From assembly GCA_031418715.1 (NCBI GenBank), contig JANOJL010000045.1, forward strand, positions 324,557 to 388,556: a stretch of DNA of 64,000 nucleotides, given 5' to 3'. This DNA is from JANMDU01 sp031418715. GTDB taxonomy: Bacteria; Pseudomonadota; Gammaproteobacteria; Burkholderiales; Burkholderiaceae_C. The notes beneath the pieces are model-generated. The model made no database searches, was not told the origin of the DNA, and saw nothing but the letters and a program-made list of their open reading frames with translations. Within the stretch, counting starts at the first letter, position 1, and each line of letters opens with the position of its first letter. Shown here in pieces: positions 49,947 through 58,926 of the stretch. Made by a program: the position numbers and the translations under genes.

Positions 49947-51353
49947 TCAACCGCGTTGCAATTCTCGCATCAACTCCATCGCCTGCTCTACTCGCTCGAC
50001 CGCATGGATCGTTAATCCTTCAAAATCTTTCATCTGTGATTTTTTAGGCGCATTCGCCTTGGGAATGATCGCCACAGAAAAGCCCAGCTTAGCCGCTTCT
50101 TTCAATCGCTCTTGCCCACGCGGCGCAGGGCGCACTTCGCCTGCCAAGCCAACTTCACCAAACGCGATAAAGCCCTTGGGCAAGGGTTTGCCGCGTAAGC
50201 TGCTGGTGATGCTCAGCATCACCGCTAAATCCGCCGCAGGCTCGCTGATGCGCACGCCGCCCACGGCATTGACAAACACATCTTGATCGGCGCAGGCCAC
50301 GCCCGCATGCCGATGCAGCACCGCCAGCAGCATCGCCAAACGATCCCGATCCAAACCTACCGACAAGCGCCGAGGCGACGGGCCGCCACCATCGACCAGC
50401 GCCTGAATCTCCACCAGCATCGGGCGCGTGCCTTCCAGCGTCACCATCACGCAACTTCCCGGGACCGGCTCACTGTGCTGGCTCAAAAAAATCGCGCTCG
50501 GGTTGCTCACACCTTTCAAGCCCTGCTGCGTCATGGCAAACACGCCGATTTCGTTCACTGCGCCGAAGCGGTTTTTGATCGCACGAACCAAGCGGAAACT
50601 CGAATGCGTGTCGCCTTCAAAATACAAAACTGTGTCCACCATGTGTTCGAGCACCCGCGGGCCTGCGAGAGCGCCTTCTTTCGTCACATGCCCCACCAAC
50701 ACAATTGCCGTCCCGCTGCTCTTGGCAAATCGCGTCAGATGCGCTGCGCATTCGCGCACCTGCGCCACCGAGCCGGGAGCGCTGGTGAGCTGATCGGAAT
50801 ACACGGTTTGGATCGAATCGATCACGGCAATCTGCGGCTGTTGCGCGGCTAGCGTAGAGATGATTTTCTCCAGCTGCGTTTCAGCCTGCACTTGCACCCG
50901 GCTGCCTTCTAGCCCGAGCCGCCGCGCCCGCAGAGCCACTTGTGCTGCGCTTTCTTCACCAGTGACGTAAAGCGCATTCGTGCCTGCACGTTGCAGCGAA
51001 TCGAGCGCTTGCAAAAGCAGGGTGGATTTGCCAATGCCCGGATCGCCGCCGATCAAGATCACGCCGCCTTCCACGATGCCGCCGCCGAGCACGCGATCAA
51101 GCTCCTCATGGCCGGTGGGTGTGCGGTCTACATCGGAGGCTTCGATTTCGCCGAGCCTTTGCACGGGGGAGCTGCCAGCGAGCGATGAGTGTGACGACAA
51201 AGGAGCAGCGAAACGGTTTTTGCCTGTGCCAACACTTTCGGCCACGCCTTCGATCAATGTATTCCAAGCGCCACAACTTGGGCATTTGCCCAGCCATTTG
51301 GCAGAGCTGCCACCGCATTCGGTACAAGTGAAAAGGGTTTTATCTTTGGCCAT
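49947..51353 (-). CDS. radA: DNA repair protein RadA
   Basis: 468 residues. An N-terminal C4 zinc finger (CTECGGSSAKWLGKCPSCG) leads to a RecA-like ATPase with Walker A GGDPGIGKST and the RadA-specific KNRFG (IKNRFGAVNEIGVF), then a Lon-like C-terminal domain (GKPLPKGFIAFGEVGLAGEV). It migrates branched recombination intermediates. The start at MAKDKTLFTC is preferred to a TTG two codons earlier. A long inverted repeat lies upstream, between radA and lipB. Confidence 0.96.
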   Translation of the reverse strand: MAKDKTLFTCTECGGSSAKWLGKCPSCGAWNTLIEGVAESVGTGKNRFAAPLSSHSSLAGSSPVQRLGEIEASDVDRTPTGHEELDRVLGGGIVEGGVILIGGDPGIGKSTLLLQALDSLQRAGTNALYVTGEESAAQVALRARRLGLEGSRVQVQAETQLEKIISTLAAQQPQIAVIDSIQTVYSDQLTSAPGSVAQVRECAAHLTRFAKSSGTAIVLVGHVTKEGALAGPRVLEHMVDTVLYFEGDTHSSFRLVRAIKNRFGAVNEIGVFAMTQQGLKGVSNPSAIFLSQHSEPVPGSCVMVTLEGTRPMLVEIQALVDGGGPSPRRLSVGLDRDRLAMLLAVLHRHAGVACADQDVFVNAVGGVRISEPAADLAVMLSITSSLRGKPLPKGFIAFGEVGLAGEVRPAPRGQERLKEAAKLGFSVAIIPKANAPKKSQMKDFEGLTIHAVERVEQAMELMRELQRG

Positions 51354-51411
51354 GTGCAATGATACTGTTTTTATAGCCAGTTTTGGCGTTTGTTGTATTT
51401 CGCCGCTACAC

Positions 51412-51516
51412 AGAACACGGAAGGCACGGAGGTTTCACGGAAAACACAGAAAACACCAAAAACCGCCTTCTTTCTTTTCAGTGTTTTCCGTGTAGCTTCT
51501 GTGCCTTCCGTGCTCT
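51412..51516. repeat. long imperfect inverted repeat, type IR copy c
   Basis: AGAACACGGAAGGCACGGAG (from 51413) against CTTCTGTGCCTTCCGTGCTC (from 51496); inner arms GGAAAACAC and GTGTTTTCC also pair. It lies between lipB and radA, both on the minus strand. Confidence 0.85.
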
Positions 51517-51538
51517 AAACGATTAACAGACCTGCTAC

Positions 51539-52276
51539 TCACTCCAAATGAGCCACCAGCTTATCCGCCAACACCTTCGCCACCTCGTCCCAAGAAGCCT
51601 GCACGCCGCAAAACGCCATATCCACCGTGCGCAGCCCCGCATAACCGCAAGGATTGATGCGCTCGTAGGGCGTGAGATCCATGGCGACATTCAGTGCCAC
51701 GCCGTGGTACGTGAAATGCCGGCTCACCTTGATGCCCAAAGCGGCGATTTTCCCGATATCGGTGCGCTTGGCCAGTTCGGCTTCGTGCAACGGCAAGCCA
51801 TCTGCACCCAGCAGCCGCGCATGCGATGCGGGTTCATCCAGCCGCACATAAATCCCTGGTGCGCCGCGCACGCGATGCCCAGTGAGCCCGAAATGCGCCA
51901 ATGTGCGAATCACAGCTTCCTCGATGCGGTGCACATATTCCTTCACGAAATAGCCCCGCGCCTTCAAATCAATCATCGGATAGGCCACCACCTGCCCCGG
52001 CCCGTGATAAGTCACCTGCCCGCCGCGATTGGTTTGCACCACGGGAATGTTTCCCGCCAATAAAACATGCTCCGCCTTACCCGCTAGCCCTTGGGTGAAA
52101 ACCGCAGAATGCTCACAAATCCATAGCACATCACTCACATTCAACAACGAGGAATGGCCGTTTTCGCTTAAAAATTCGTCCTGTGGAGGCGTTTCATGTG
52201 AACGCACCGCCGTATATGCCTGCATGGCCTCATACGTGAGCGCGTAAGGCACGAGGCCTTTGAATTCGACTTTCAT
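51539..52276 (-). CDS. lipB: octanoyltransferase (lipoate synthesis)
   Basis: 245 residues. Octanoyl-ACP:protein transferase fold with RGGQVTYHGPGQVVAYPMID and the catalytic lysine and cysteine in KIAALGIKVSR and NPCGYAG. It transfers octanoate to lipoyl domains. A segment of about 20 residues (ETPPQDEFLSENGHSSLL) is inserted before DVLWICEHSAVFTQG, longer than usual at this loop; part of its DNA resembles the tail of the TATAACGG element. lipA, often next to lipB, is not in the window. Confidence 0.94.
   Translation of the reverse strand: MKVEFKGLVPYALTYEAMQAYTAVRSHETPPQDEFLSENGHSSLLNVSDVLWICEHSAVFTQGLAGKAEHVLLAGNIPVVQTNRGGQVTYHGPGQVVAYPMIDLKARGYFVKEYVHRIEEAVIRTLAHFGLTGHRVRGAPGIYVRLDEPASHARLLGADGLPLHEAELAKRTDIGKIAALGIKVSRHFTYHGVALNVAMDLTPYERINPCGYAGLRTVDMAFCGVQASWDEVAKVLADKLVAHLE
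52152..52178 (+). repeat. possible remnant of the TATAACGG element tail (inside lipB)
   Basis: GGCCGTTTTCGCTTAAAAAT resembles the tail GGCCGCTTTTCGGTTAAAAA of copy 3. Neither palindrome nor core is present, so this is tentative. Confidence 0.3.
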
Positions 52277-52335
52277 GCGGGGATTGTCACGCTATTGCGA
52301 TGTTGTGGAACGGGCAGTTAGCGCAAGCAGCCGTT

Positions 52336-53496
52336 TCAGCCACCCGCCGCTTTGCGGAATTTGTCCATGCGCTCTTCATCCAGCGGGTGGCTGGAGATGA
52401 TGGAAAAGCCGAGCGGCGTCTTCTTGGTTGCGGGTTTGTCTGCCTTTTCAGCGGCGGGCTCGGAGGCTTGGGGAATGTCTTTGCCGTCTTTGTCTTTTTG
52501 AGGCGGCCTGTAATTGCGGGCGGCCACGAAGAACTTGACCATGGCCAGTGGGGAGATGCCTGCGGCTCGCATGAAGGCGATGGCGTCGTCGTCGGCTTCG
52601 CGTTCATGTGTGCGGCTGTAGGCCGTGCTGCCTAGGATCAGAGGCGCAGCGGTGATAAGGCTGCCGTAATCGCCAAACGCGATGGAGAGCACGCCTTGCA
52701 ACACACCCACCTGCACGAGCTGGCGCATGCCGTGGCGGCGGGTGATGTGGCCGAGTTCGTGGCCGAGCACACCGAGCACGGTGTCGTCGTCTTTCACCAA
52801 ATCCACCAGCTCATCCGTCATCACCATGAAGCCGCCGGGCAGGGCGAAGGCATTCGGCCCGATTTGAGATTGGCGAAATTCGAGCTGAATTTTTGGCGTG
52901 TTGCTGGGGTATTGCGCTTTCAAACCCGCTTCAAAGCGCTGGCGAATGCGCTGCTGCACGTCGGGCGGCAACTGGCTGGGCTTCATCCAGCGGCCATCGA
53001 TCTGCTGCAATGCGTTGCGGCCAATGGATTCGTCAACGCTTTGCGGTACAAAAGCCGTGATGCCACGCGCGGCCACGGGCAGCCCCCATGTGTACATGCC
53101 CGCGAGCACGGCCATGAGCAGCACAAAGGAAGCTGCCACACCGCGCCAGCTTTGCTGCGCCCGATCGATTAGCGAATGCGCACCCGCATTGCGCGGCAGG
53201 TGCTCGCGCGCCCAGGCATCAAATACCGCACCGCTGGCGCCGGGCGGCAAATGCAGCTGCGCGTCTTGCCAAGCCTCGGGGGCTTTGGATGTGAAGGTGA
53301 TGATGCGCGCACCTTGCTTCATGGCTTCGGGCCAGATGAGCTGTTTTTTCAACTCTTGAAGCGGGATTTTTAGAAGCAAATCGCCGGTTTGCCCTTGTAA
53401 TATATGCGCATCGTGCTCACTTATTTGTAGCGAAACAGCTTGTGCTTTCGCACTGCGCCCATCAAACAAACTTAAAGCGAGTGCGGTGCTGGCCAT
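52336..53496 (-). CDS. M48-family metalloprotease (membrane)
   Basis: 386 residues. A cytoplasmic N-terminal domain (about 1-115), one membrane helix (about 122-142) and a catalytic domain with HELGH (H246, E247, H250) and the third zinc ligand region THEREADDDAI. It lacks a signal peptide, so the catalytic domain should face the periplasm (inference from one helix). HtpX/BepA-like function in membrane or envelope quality control is likely. It is 2 nt from the DUF898 gene upstream; this pairing is common in Burkholderiales and suggests joint function. Confidence 0.92.
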   Translation of the reverse strand: MASTALALSLFDGRSAKAQAVSLQISEHDAHILQGQTGDLLLKIPLQELKKQLIWPEAMKQGARIITFTSKAPEAWQDAQLHLPPGASGAVFDAWAREHLPRNAGAHSLIDRAQQSWRGVAASFVLLMAVLAGMYTWGLPVAARGITAFVPQSVDESIGRNALQQIDGRWMKPSQLPPDVQQRIRQRFEAGLKAQYPSNTPKIQLEFRQSQIGPNAFALPGGFMVMTDELVDLVKDDDTVLGVLGHELGHITRRHGMRQLVQVGVLQGVLSIAFGDYGSLITAAPLILGSTAYSRTHEREADDDAIAFMRAAGISPLAMVKFFVAARNYRPPQKDKDGKDIPQASEPAAEKADKPATKKTPLGFSIISSHPLDEERMDKFRKAAGG

Positions 53497-53498
53497 GC

Positions 53499-54788
53499 TT
53501 ACATGCCTACATCAAAGCCAAAAATATCGGCGGCCATGTCACCCGCCGCATCGTTTTCACGGGCGCGGGCGGCGCTGGTGAGCGCATCGAGCGAGACACG
53601 GGTTTTGAGCGAAATGGCTTCAAGTTGCATGCGCTTGGTGGAGACCACAGCGAACGGCCAATACAGTCCCAAGGTGATGGCAATCAGCAAATAATTTTTG
53701 AACTGCAAGCCCATGAATTTGCCGACTGCCAGATCACTTTTGAAGCGGAAATGACGATTGCCTGTGCGAGACCAAATCAAGTTTTGCATCTTGGCCGTAA
53801 AGTATGCACGTGGGGCGATGTTGATGGCCACGATGAACACGATGAACAAGGGAATCAACACACCGATCATTGCACCCAGATTGCGAGACCACGACCGCGT
53901 GCTGCCCACCGTGCTGGGCATGAGCAGAAAGACCGCCACTGCAAACAAAGCTGATATCAACAACACACTCAGCAGCGTGAGGCCGAATACTTTGTAAGTG
54001 GCGCCCACCTCACTGCGGTATTCTGTTTGCAAAGGGCCCCAAGCGTAGTTGTTGTGTTGGTAGCGCTTCAAGCGCCAAAAGAAATAGGGAATGGCGATGG
54101 CAATAGCCAACACATACAAACCCACTGATGTGCCGCTGAAGGGCATTGCCGCCGATTTGCTTTGCGACGACTCGCCGCCCATGAATGCCAAGATCACGCC
54201 AGGCAACAAAAACAAAGCCAGCGGCGGCACGATGCACCAATAGGCCTCCTTCAAATCTTTGGCCATAAACCGCATGCGCATGCCGCGCCAGCTCGTGTTG
54301 GCCAGCCGAAAGCGCATCGCACCGCGAAACAGCATCGGACCCAGTGCCATGAAACTCAAAATCGCGATCAGCCCAGCCACCGCTGAGAAATCCACCGCCA
54401 CCGAATAGATCATGAAAAACACGCCCACGATCAAAGAGCCGCGCAGCATCTTCTTAGCCTCGCCGTGAAACTCAAGCGCATGGCCATCAATATGCGTGTT
54501 GTTGTAGAAATACTTCAGCTTGCGCACTTTTGCCCAGGGGTAGTAAATACCGAAGGTGACCATGATCAGCAGCAGATTCACGATCCAGATGCGGAAATAC
54601 TCGCCGCCGGTGCCACCGAATTCAATGGCCGTACTTTCTATCTTTTCACTGGGCTCTGGGATGATCGATGGATCTCTGGCGGGCGCTTCGCCCAGATTGG
54701 AAATGGGCATCGGTTTGCTAACGCTGCTGTTGTTGCTGATCAAGGCTTCGTCTCCTCTTGCGTGATCTGTTGTGTGCTCGGCTTGCAT
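53499..54788 (-). CDS. DUF898 (YjgN-family) membrane protein
   Basis: 429 residues with about eight to ten membrane helices. The repeated family pattern GGEYFRIWIVNLLLIMVTFG with YYPWAKVRKLKYFYNNT in the first half, and FKNYLLIAITLGLYWPFA with VVSTKRMQLEA in the second, marks DUF898. Molecular function is not established. Three N-terminal ATGs are possible and none has a clear ribosome-binding site; MQAEHTT is chosen. Translation is almost coupled to the M48 protease. Confidence 0.88.
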   Translation of the reverse strand: MQAEHTTDHARGDEALISNNSSVSKPMPISNLGEAPARDPSIIPEPSEKIESTAIEFGGTGGEYFRIWIVNLLLIMVTFGIYYPWAKVRKLKYFYNNTHIDGHALEFHGEAKKMLRGSLIVGVFFMIYSVAVDFSAVAGLIAILSFMALGPMLFRGAMRFRLANTSWRGMRMRFMAKDLKEAYWCIVPPLALFLLPGVILAFMGGESSQSKSAAMPFSGTSVGLYVLAIAIAIPYFFWRLKRYQHNNYAWGPLQTEYRSEVGATYKVFGLTLLSVLLISALFAVAVFLLMPSTVGSTRSWSRNLGAMIGVLIPLFIVFIVAINIAPRAYFTAKMQNLIWSRTGNRHFRFKSDLAVGKFMGLQFKNYLLIAITLGLYWPFAVVSTKRMQLEAISLKTRVSLDALTSAARARENDAAGDMAADIFGFDVGM

Positions 54789-54890
54789 TATGACGCGAGG
54801 CTTATGCGTCACGGTATACGTCATGGTATTCGGTTGGCACGCGCCTGCCATGGCCTAAAATAAGCCTCCAAAGCAATAATGAGAACGCAC

Positions 54891-55505
54891 ATGAAATTGA
54901 TAGGCGCTGTCACGAGTCCATATGTCCGCAAGGTGCGCGTCGTCATGGCGGAGAAAAAGCTCGACTACGCATTTGCGCTAGAAGACGTATGGGCAGCCAG
55001 CACACAAATCCAAGAATCCAACCCACTGGGAAAAGTGCCTTGCTTGGTGATGGAAGGCGGCGAAGCGCTTTTTGATTCGCGCGTGATTGTTGAGTATTTA
55101 GACACGCTCTCGCCGGTGGGCAAGCTGATTCCGACCATGGGCCGCGAAAAGGCAGAAGTGAAAACTTGGGAAGCATTAGCCGATGGCCTGTGTGACGCAG
55201 CCATTCTTGCGCGATTGGAAGCCACTTGGGCTGGGCGCAGCGAAGCGCAGCGTTCACAGGCTTGGATTGACCGCCAAATGGCCAAGATTCACGGCAGCTT
55301 GAAAGCCATGAGCCAAGGCTTGGGCGAGCGCCCTTTCTGCGCGGGAACGCATTTCAGCCTAGCCGACGTGGCCGTGGGCTGCGCTTTGGGCTATTTGGAT
55401 TTCCGCTTCACGCAGATCGATTGGCGTGCAGATTTCGCTAATTTAGCCAAACTCAGCGAAAAGCTGGCATTGCGGCAAAGCTTTGTGGATACCCAGCCTA
55501 CTTAA
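54891..55505 (+). CDS. glutathione S-transferase family protein
   Basis: 204 residues. N-terminal thioredoxin fold MKLIGAVTSPYVRKVRVVMAEK with the likely catalytic Ser in TSPYVRK, NPLGKVPCLV cis-proline motif and DSRVIVEYLD; C-terminal helical domain ends FVDTQPT. It resembles YfcF/zeta/beta-like stress GSTs. It is a single gene, divergent from the DUF898 operon and followed by a TATAACGG element. Confidence 0.92.
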   Translation: MKLIGAVTSPYVRKVRVVMAEKKLDYAFALEDVWAASTQIQESNPLGKVPCLVMEGGEALFDSRVIVEYLDTLSPVGKLIPTMGREKAEVKTWEALADGLCDAAILARLEATWAGRSEAQRSQAWIDRQMAKIHGSLKAMSQGLGERPFCAGTHFSLADVAVGCALGYLDFRFTQIDWRADFANLAKLSEKLALRQSFVDTQPT

Positions 55506-55529
55506 GCAAGAAGTGATGTGATTTTCACG

Positions 55530-55591
55530 TCAAAATGGCCTTACGCCGTTGTATATTCTATATAGTTAGCTATTTTATTTATAGCTACTAA
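55530..55591 (-). repeat. TATAACGG palindromic element, copy 13 (after mnmE/GST)
   Basis: AAAATGGCCTTACGCCGTTG, TATATTCTATATAG, TTAGCTATTTTATTTATAGC in the convergent gap between the GST and mnmE genes. Confidence 0.75.
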
Positions 55592-55604
55592 CGTTGCATT
55601 ATTT

Positions 55605-57038
55605 TTATTTTCCGATGCAGAACTTTGAGAAGATTTCGCCCAGCAAGTCGTCTGACGAAAAACTTCCGGTAATTTCATTCAGCGCGTTTTGCGCCAAGCG
55701 CAGTTCCTCGGCAAGCAGATCAAGGCCGCCTGCGTTGTGAACCATGCTCGCATCTAAGTGGACGCTGGCTTCATTCAAATGCCCCTGTACGACTGCAATA
55801 GCCTGAACATGCCGCTCGCGGGCGATGTAGCTGCCTTCGCCGCTGGCAGCTTGCCAGCCCGCCACTCCGAGCAATTTTTTGCGCAACGCATCAATACCTA
55901 AGTAGGTTTTAGCGCTGATCAAGAGACCTTCGCTAGGCGCTGCAACGGGGGTGAGATCCGCTTTGTTCCAAACATCAATGACAGGCGTGTTTTTGGGCAG
56001 TTTTAGCCTTATCGCCGTGATCAATAGAGCGCGAGTAGCTATAGATTGGATAGCAACTTCTTGCTCATCCGATTGCTCCGCCGCCAGATCGTGCAGATGG
56101 ATCACGCAATCGGCCTTGGCAATTTCTTCCCACGCGCGTGCGATGCCCATTTTTTCAACCACGTCTTGGCTTTCGCGCAAACCTGCGGTATCGATGATAT
56201 GGATCGGCACGCCTTCGATCTGAATGGTTTCTTGCACCTTGTCGCGCGTCGTGCCCGCTATCGGCGTGACGATGGCCAACTCCGAGCCCGCCAGCGCATT
56301 GAGCAAGCTGCTTTTTCCCGCATTGGGCTGCCCGGCAATCACGACCTTGATGCCTTCGCGCAAGAGTGCGCCTTGCGTGGCTTTCTTTTGAAACGCGATC
56401 ACGTTGTGCTGCAAGGCAGTGAGCTGCTCGCGGGCTTTGTTTTTGCTCAAATGCTCGATTTCTTCTTCCGGGAAATCCAGCGTGGCTTCGACCAGCATGC
56501 GCAAATGGATCAGCATGTCACGCAGCGCATGCACTTCCTTTGAAAACGCCCCCGAGAGCGATCTCGCTGCGCCACGCGCCGCCGCCTCGGTGCTCGCATC
56601 AATCAAATCTGCGACAGCCTCAGCCTGCGCCAAATCCATCTTGTCATTCAAAAATGCCCGCTCGGTAAACTCCCCCGGCTGCGCAATCCGCATCGCCGTG
56701 AGCCCCACTAGCTCTTGCGACGCCTGCATCACGCGCGCGACGAGTAATTGCAACACCACCGGCCCGCCATGCGCTTGCAGCTCGATCACATCTTCCCCAG
56801 TGAAGGAATGCGGCGCAGGGAAATACAAGAACAAGCCTTGATCAATGGGCTCGCCATTTTCAGCTAAGAATGAAGTGTACTTTGCCTCTCTAGCCGTTAT
56901 CTTTCCTGCGTTACTTGCTCCCAAAAGAGGAGCAAACAGTGCCTTCAAGTGTTTCCCCGACACACGAATAATCCCCACAGCGCCTCGGCCTGGGGCGGTG
57001 GCAATCGCAACAACGGGGTCTTGGTGTCTGGGGAGCAT
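55605..57038 (-). CDS. mnmE: tRNA-modifying GTPase MnmE
   Basis: 477 residues. The N-terminal formyl-THF-binding domain, central G domain (GQPNAGKSSLLN, DTAGLRE, NKAD) and C-terminal FCIGK with the conserved cysteine are complete. With MnmG it adds the cmnm5 group to U34 of several tRNAs. Two segments map to TATAACGG elements: VAIQSIATRALLITAIRLK in the G domain, between the switch region and the NKAD base-recognition motif, and SNAGKITAREAK near residue 35-45. Both are surface-loop positions by family alignment (inference). The start is at MLPRHQDPVVAIATAPGRGA. Confidence 0.95.
   Translation of the reverse strand: MLPRHQDPVVAIATAPGRGAVGIIRVSGKHLKALFAPLLGASNAGKITAREAKYTSFLAENGEPIDQGLFLYFPAPHSFTGEDVIELQAHGGPVVLQLLVARVMQASQELVGLTAMRIAQPGEFTERAFLNDKMDLAQAEAVADLIDASTEAAARGAARSLSGAFSKEVHALRDMLIHLRMLVEATLDFPEEEIEHLSKNKAREQLTALQHNVIAFQKKATQGALLREGIKVVIAGQPNAGKSSLLNALAGSELAIVTPIAGTTRDKVQETIQIEGVPIHIIDTAGLRESQDVVEKMGIARAWEEIAKADCVIHLHDLAAEQSDEQEVAIQSIATRALLITAIRLKLPKNTPVIDVWNKADLTPVAAPSEGLLISAKTYLGIDALRKKLLGVAGWQAASGEGSYIARERHVQAIAVVQGHLNEASVHLDASMVHNAGGLDLLAEELRLAQNALNEITGSFSSDDLLGEIFSKFCIGK
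56000..56057 (-). repeat. TATAACGG palindromic element, copy 14 (inside mnmE)
   Basis: TTTTAGCCTTATCGCCGTGA, TCAATAGAGCGCGAGTAG, CTATAGATTGGATAGCAAC: collinear with the reverse-orientation element, diverged, in frame. Confidence 0.65.
56881..56922 (-). repeat. TATAACGG palindromic element, copy 15 fragment (inside mnmE)
   Basis: TTTGCCTCTCTAGCCGTTAT matches the tail-plus-core half; the palindromic half is missing. Confidence 0.55.
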
Positions 57039-57060
57039 GGTTACGCGGTAAAGATGAAGC

Positions 57061-57160
57061 AGGTCACGCGAAAAGCACAAAAAGGATGCAAAAACACGAA
57101 AGAAACATCGCCGTCTCTTTTTGCGTTTTTAGCACCCTTTTTGCGCTTTTCGCGTGACCT
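57061..57160. repeat. long imperfect inverted repeat, type IR copy d
   Basis: Perfect 16-bp ends AGGTCACGCGAAAAGC (57061-57076) and GCTTTTCGCGTGACCT (57145-57160), with further pairing inside. It lies between yidC and mnmE on the minus strand. Confidence 0.9.
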
Positions 57161-57168
57161 AAGTCTCT

Positions 57169-58926
57169 TTAAAGCTTCTTGTCTTCCTTCTTCTTCCAAG
57201 GCAGATTGAACTGCGGTGGCACACCCATGCTGGTGTTGATCATCCATTGCTGGGCGATCGAAAGCACGTTGTTGGTGATCCAGTAGAGCACCAAGCCTGC
57301 GGGGAAGAAAAAGAACATGACCGAGAAAATCAAAGGCATGTACCACATGAGCTTGGCTTGCAGAGGATCGGGTGGTGTCGGGTTCAGTGCCGTTTGCAGC
57401 ATGGTGGTGGCAGCCATGACCACCGGCAAGATGAACCAAGGGTCAGGCACGGACAGATCCGTGATCCAGCCAATCCAAGGCGCGCCGCGCACTTCGACAG
57501 AAGAAAGCAACACCCAATACAACGCAATGAACACCGGGATTTGCACCATGATCGGGAAGCAGCCACCCATGGGGTTAACTTTTTCTTCGCGATACATGCG
57601 CATCATCTCTTGTTGCATTTGCTGCGGCTTGTCTTTCAAACGCTCGCGCATTTCCATGATCTTGGGGTTGATGGCTTTCATCTTGGCCATCGAGCGGTAG
57701 GCCATGGCATTCAGCCAATAAAAAGCCATCTTGAGCAAGAGCACCAAGGCCATGATCGTCCAGCCCCAGTTGCCGATGAAACCATGGAGTTTGTCCATGA
57801 TCCAGTAAAGCGGCTTGGCCAAAATCGTGAGCCAGCCATAGTCTTTGATCAACTCCAAGCCGGGGTAGAGGGCTTCAAGTTTGTTTTCTTCTTGCGGACC
57901 GATGAAGAGGCGGGTCTCGGTCGTTTGCGAGCTACCAGGTGCCACCGCCTGCATCGGCGCTTTCATGCCCACTGAATACAAATTGGGACCCACTTTGCTC
58001 ATGTAGTTGTCGCGCAAAATGCCATCGGGCAAGAGCCAGGCGCTGCCAAAGTAATGCTGCACCATCGCCACATAACCGATCTTGGTTTGTGCCTGAAAGT
58101 CCGTCTTGTTTTTCTCGATGTCTGTGAATTCGGCTTTTTGGTATTTCTTCTCGGTCGAATACACCACGGGGCCGGTGAAGGTGCTGTAGAACGCGGATTC
58201 GCCAGCGGGCTTGTTGCCATCGCGCACGAGTTGCATGTAGAGCTGAGCAGAGACAGGTGTGCCACTGGTGTTGACGATGTCGTGCTTGACGGTCATGTCA
58301 TACACGCCGCGCTTGAGGGTGTAGGTTTTGACGTATTTCACGCCGCCCATCTCAGCCGATTCAAATTTCAGCACCAACTCGTTTTGGCCATCTTTCAAAA
58401 CCTTGTCGCCGCTCAGCGTCATCGCGGCCAAATGGCTGGGCAGGGCGGGCTGGCCGGCCATGCCCAGCACGCCGGATTGCGCTTCGTATGCACGGCCAGC
58501 ACTGCGATCCAGCAAGACGACGTTTTTATTAGGATCTAGCTTGTCTTTCTTGGCATCAAGCTCGCGGTGTTTGAGCAGCTCTGCGCGAATGATGTTGCCA
58601 CCTTCGCTGGCAAACACCAACTTGAGCACATCGGTGCTGACTTCCCATGTTTGCGCAGAAGGCGCGGGCGCTTGTGCAGGCGTGGATTGCGCTGCGCCAG
58701 TAGGAGCGACTGCTGCGGCTGGCACGGCAACGCCCGAAGTGGTTGAAGCCGTCGGCGTAGCCAAGCTGGTATTGCTTGGCGTCGTGCCGGGGGCGGCCGC
58801 GACCTTGGCGGGGGTTTTAGGAAAGAAGGTTGCTGCTCTGCCGTTATGAACCTGCCAAGCATCCCAAAGCATCACGAGGGAAAACGCGAAAACCGCCCAA
58901 AGAATGGAGCGCCGAATATCGTTCAT
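57169..58926 (-). CDS. yidC: membrane protein insertase YidC
   Basis: 585 residues. N-terminal membrane helix (RRSILWAVFAFSLVMLWDAW), an Ala/Pro/Thr-rich linker (about 35-95), the large periplasmic P1 domain, and the C-terminal YidC/Oxa1 core with five helices (IALYWVLLSSVEVRGAPW, LYWITNNVLSIAQQW). It inserts and folds inner-membrane proteins with or without SecYEG. It overlaps yidD by four bases at its start and is followed by a long inverted repeat before mnmE. Confidence 0.97.
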   Translation of the reverse strand: MNDIRRSILWAVFAFSLVMLWDAWQVHNGRAATFFPKTPAKVAAAPGTTPSNTSLATPTASTTSGVAVPAAAVAPTGAAQSTPAQAPAPSAQTWEVSTDVLKLVFASEGGNIIRAELLKHRELDAKKDKLDPNKNVVLLDRSAGRAYEAQSGVLGMAGQPALPSHLAAMTLSGDKVLKDGQNELVLKFESAEMGGVKYVKTYTLKRGVYDMTVKHDIVNTSGTPVSAQLYMQLVRDGNKPAGESAFYSTFTGPVVYSTEKKYQKAEFTDIEKNKTDFQAQTKIGYVAMVQHYFGSAWLLPDGILRDNYMSKVGPNLYSVGMKAPMQAVAPGSSQTTETRLFIGPQEENKLEALYPGLELIKDYGWLTILAKPLYWIMDKLHGFIGNWGWTIMALVLLLKMAFYWLNAMAYRSMAKMKAINPKIMEMRERLKDKPQQMQQEMMRMYREEKVNPMGGCFPIMVQIPVFIALYWVLLSSVEVRGAPWIGWITDLSVPDPWFILPVVMAATTMLQTALNPTPPDPLQAKLMWYMPLIFSVMFFFFPAGLVLYWITNNVLSIAQQWMINTSMGVPPQFNLPWKKKEDKKL

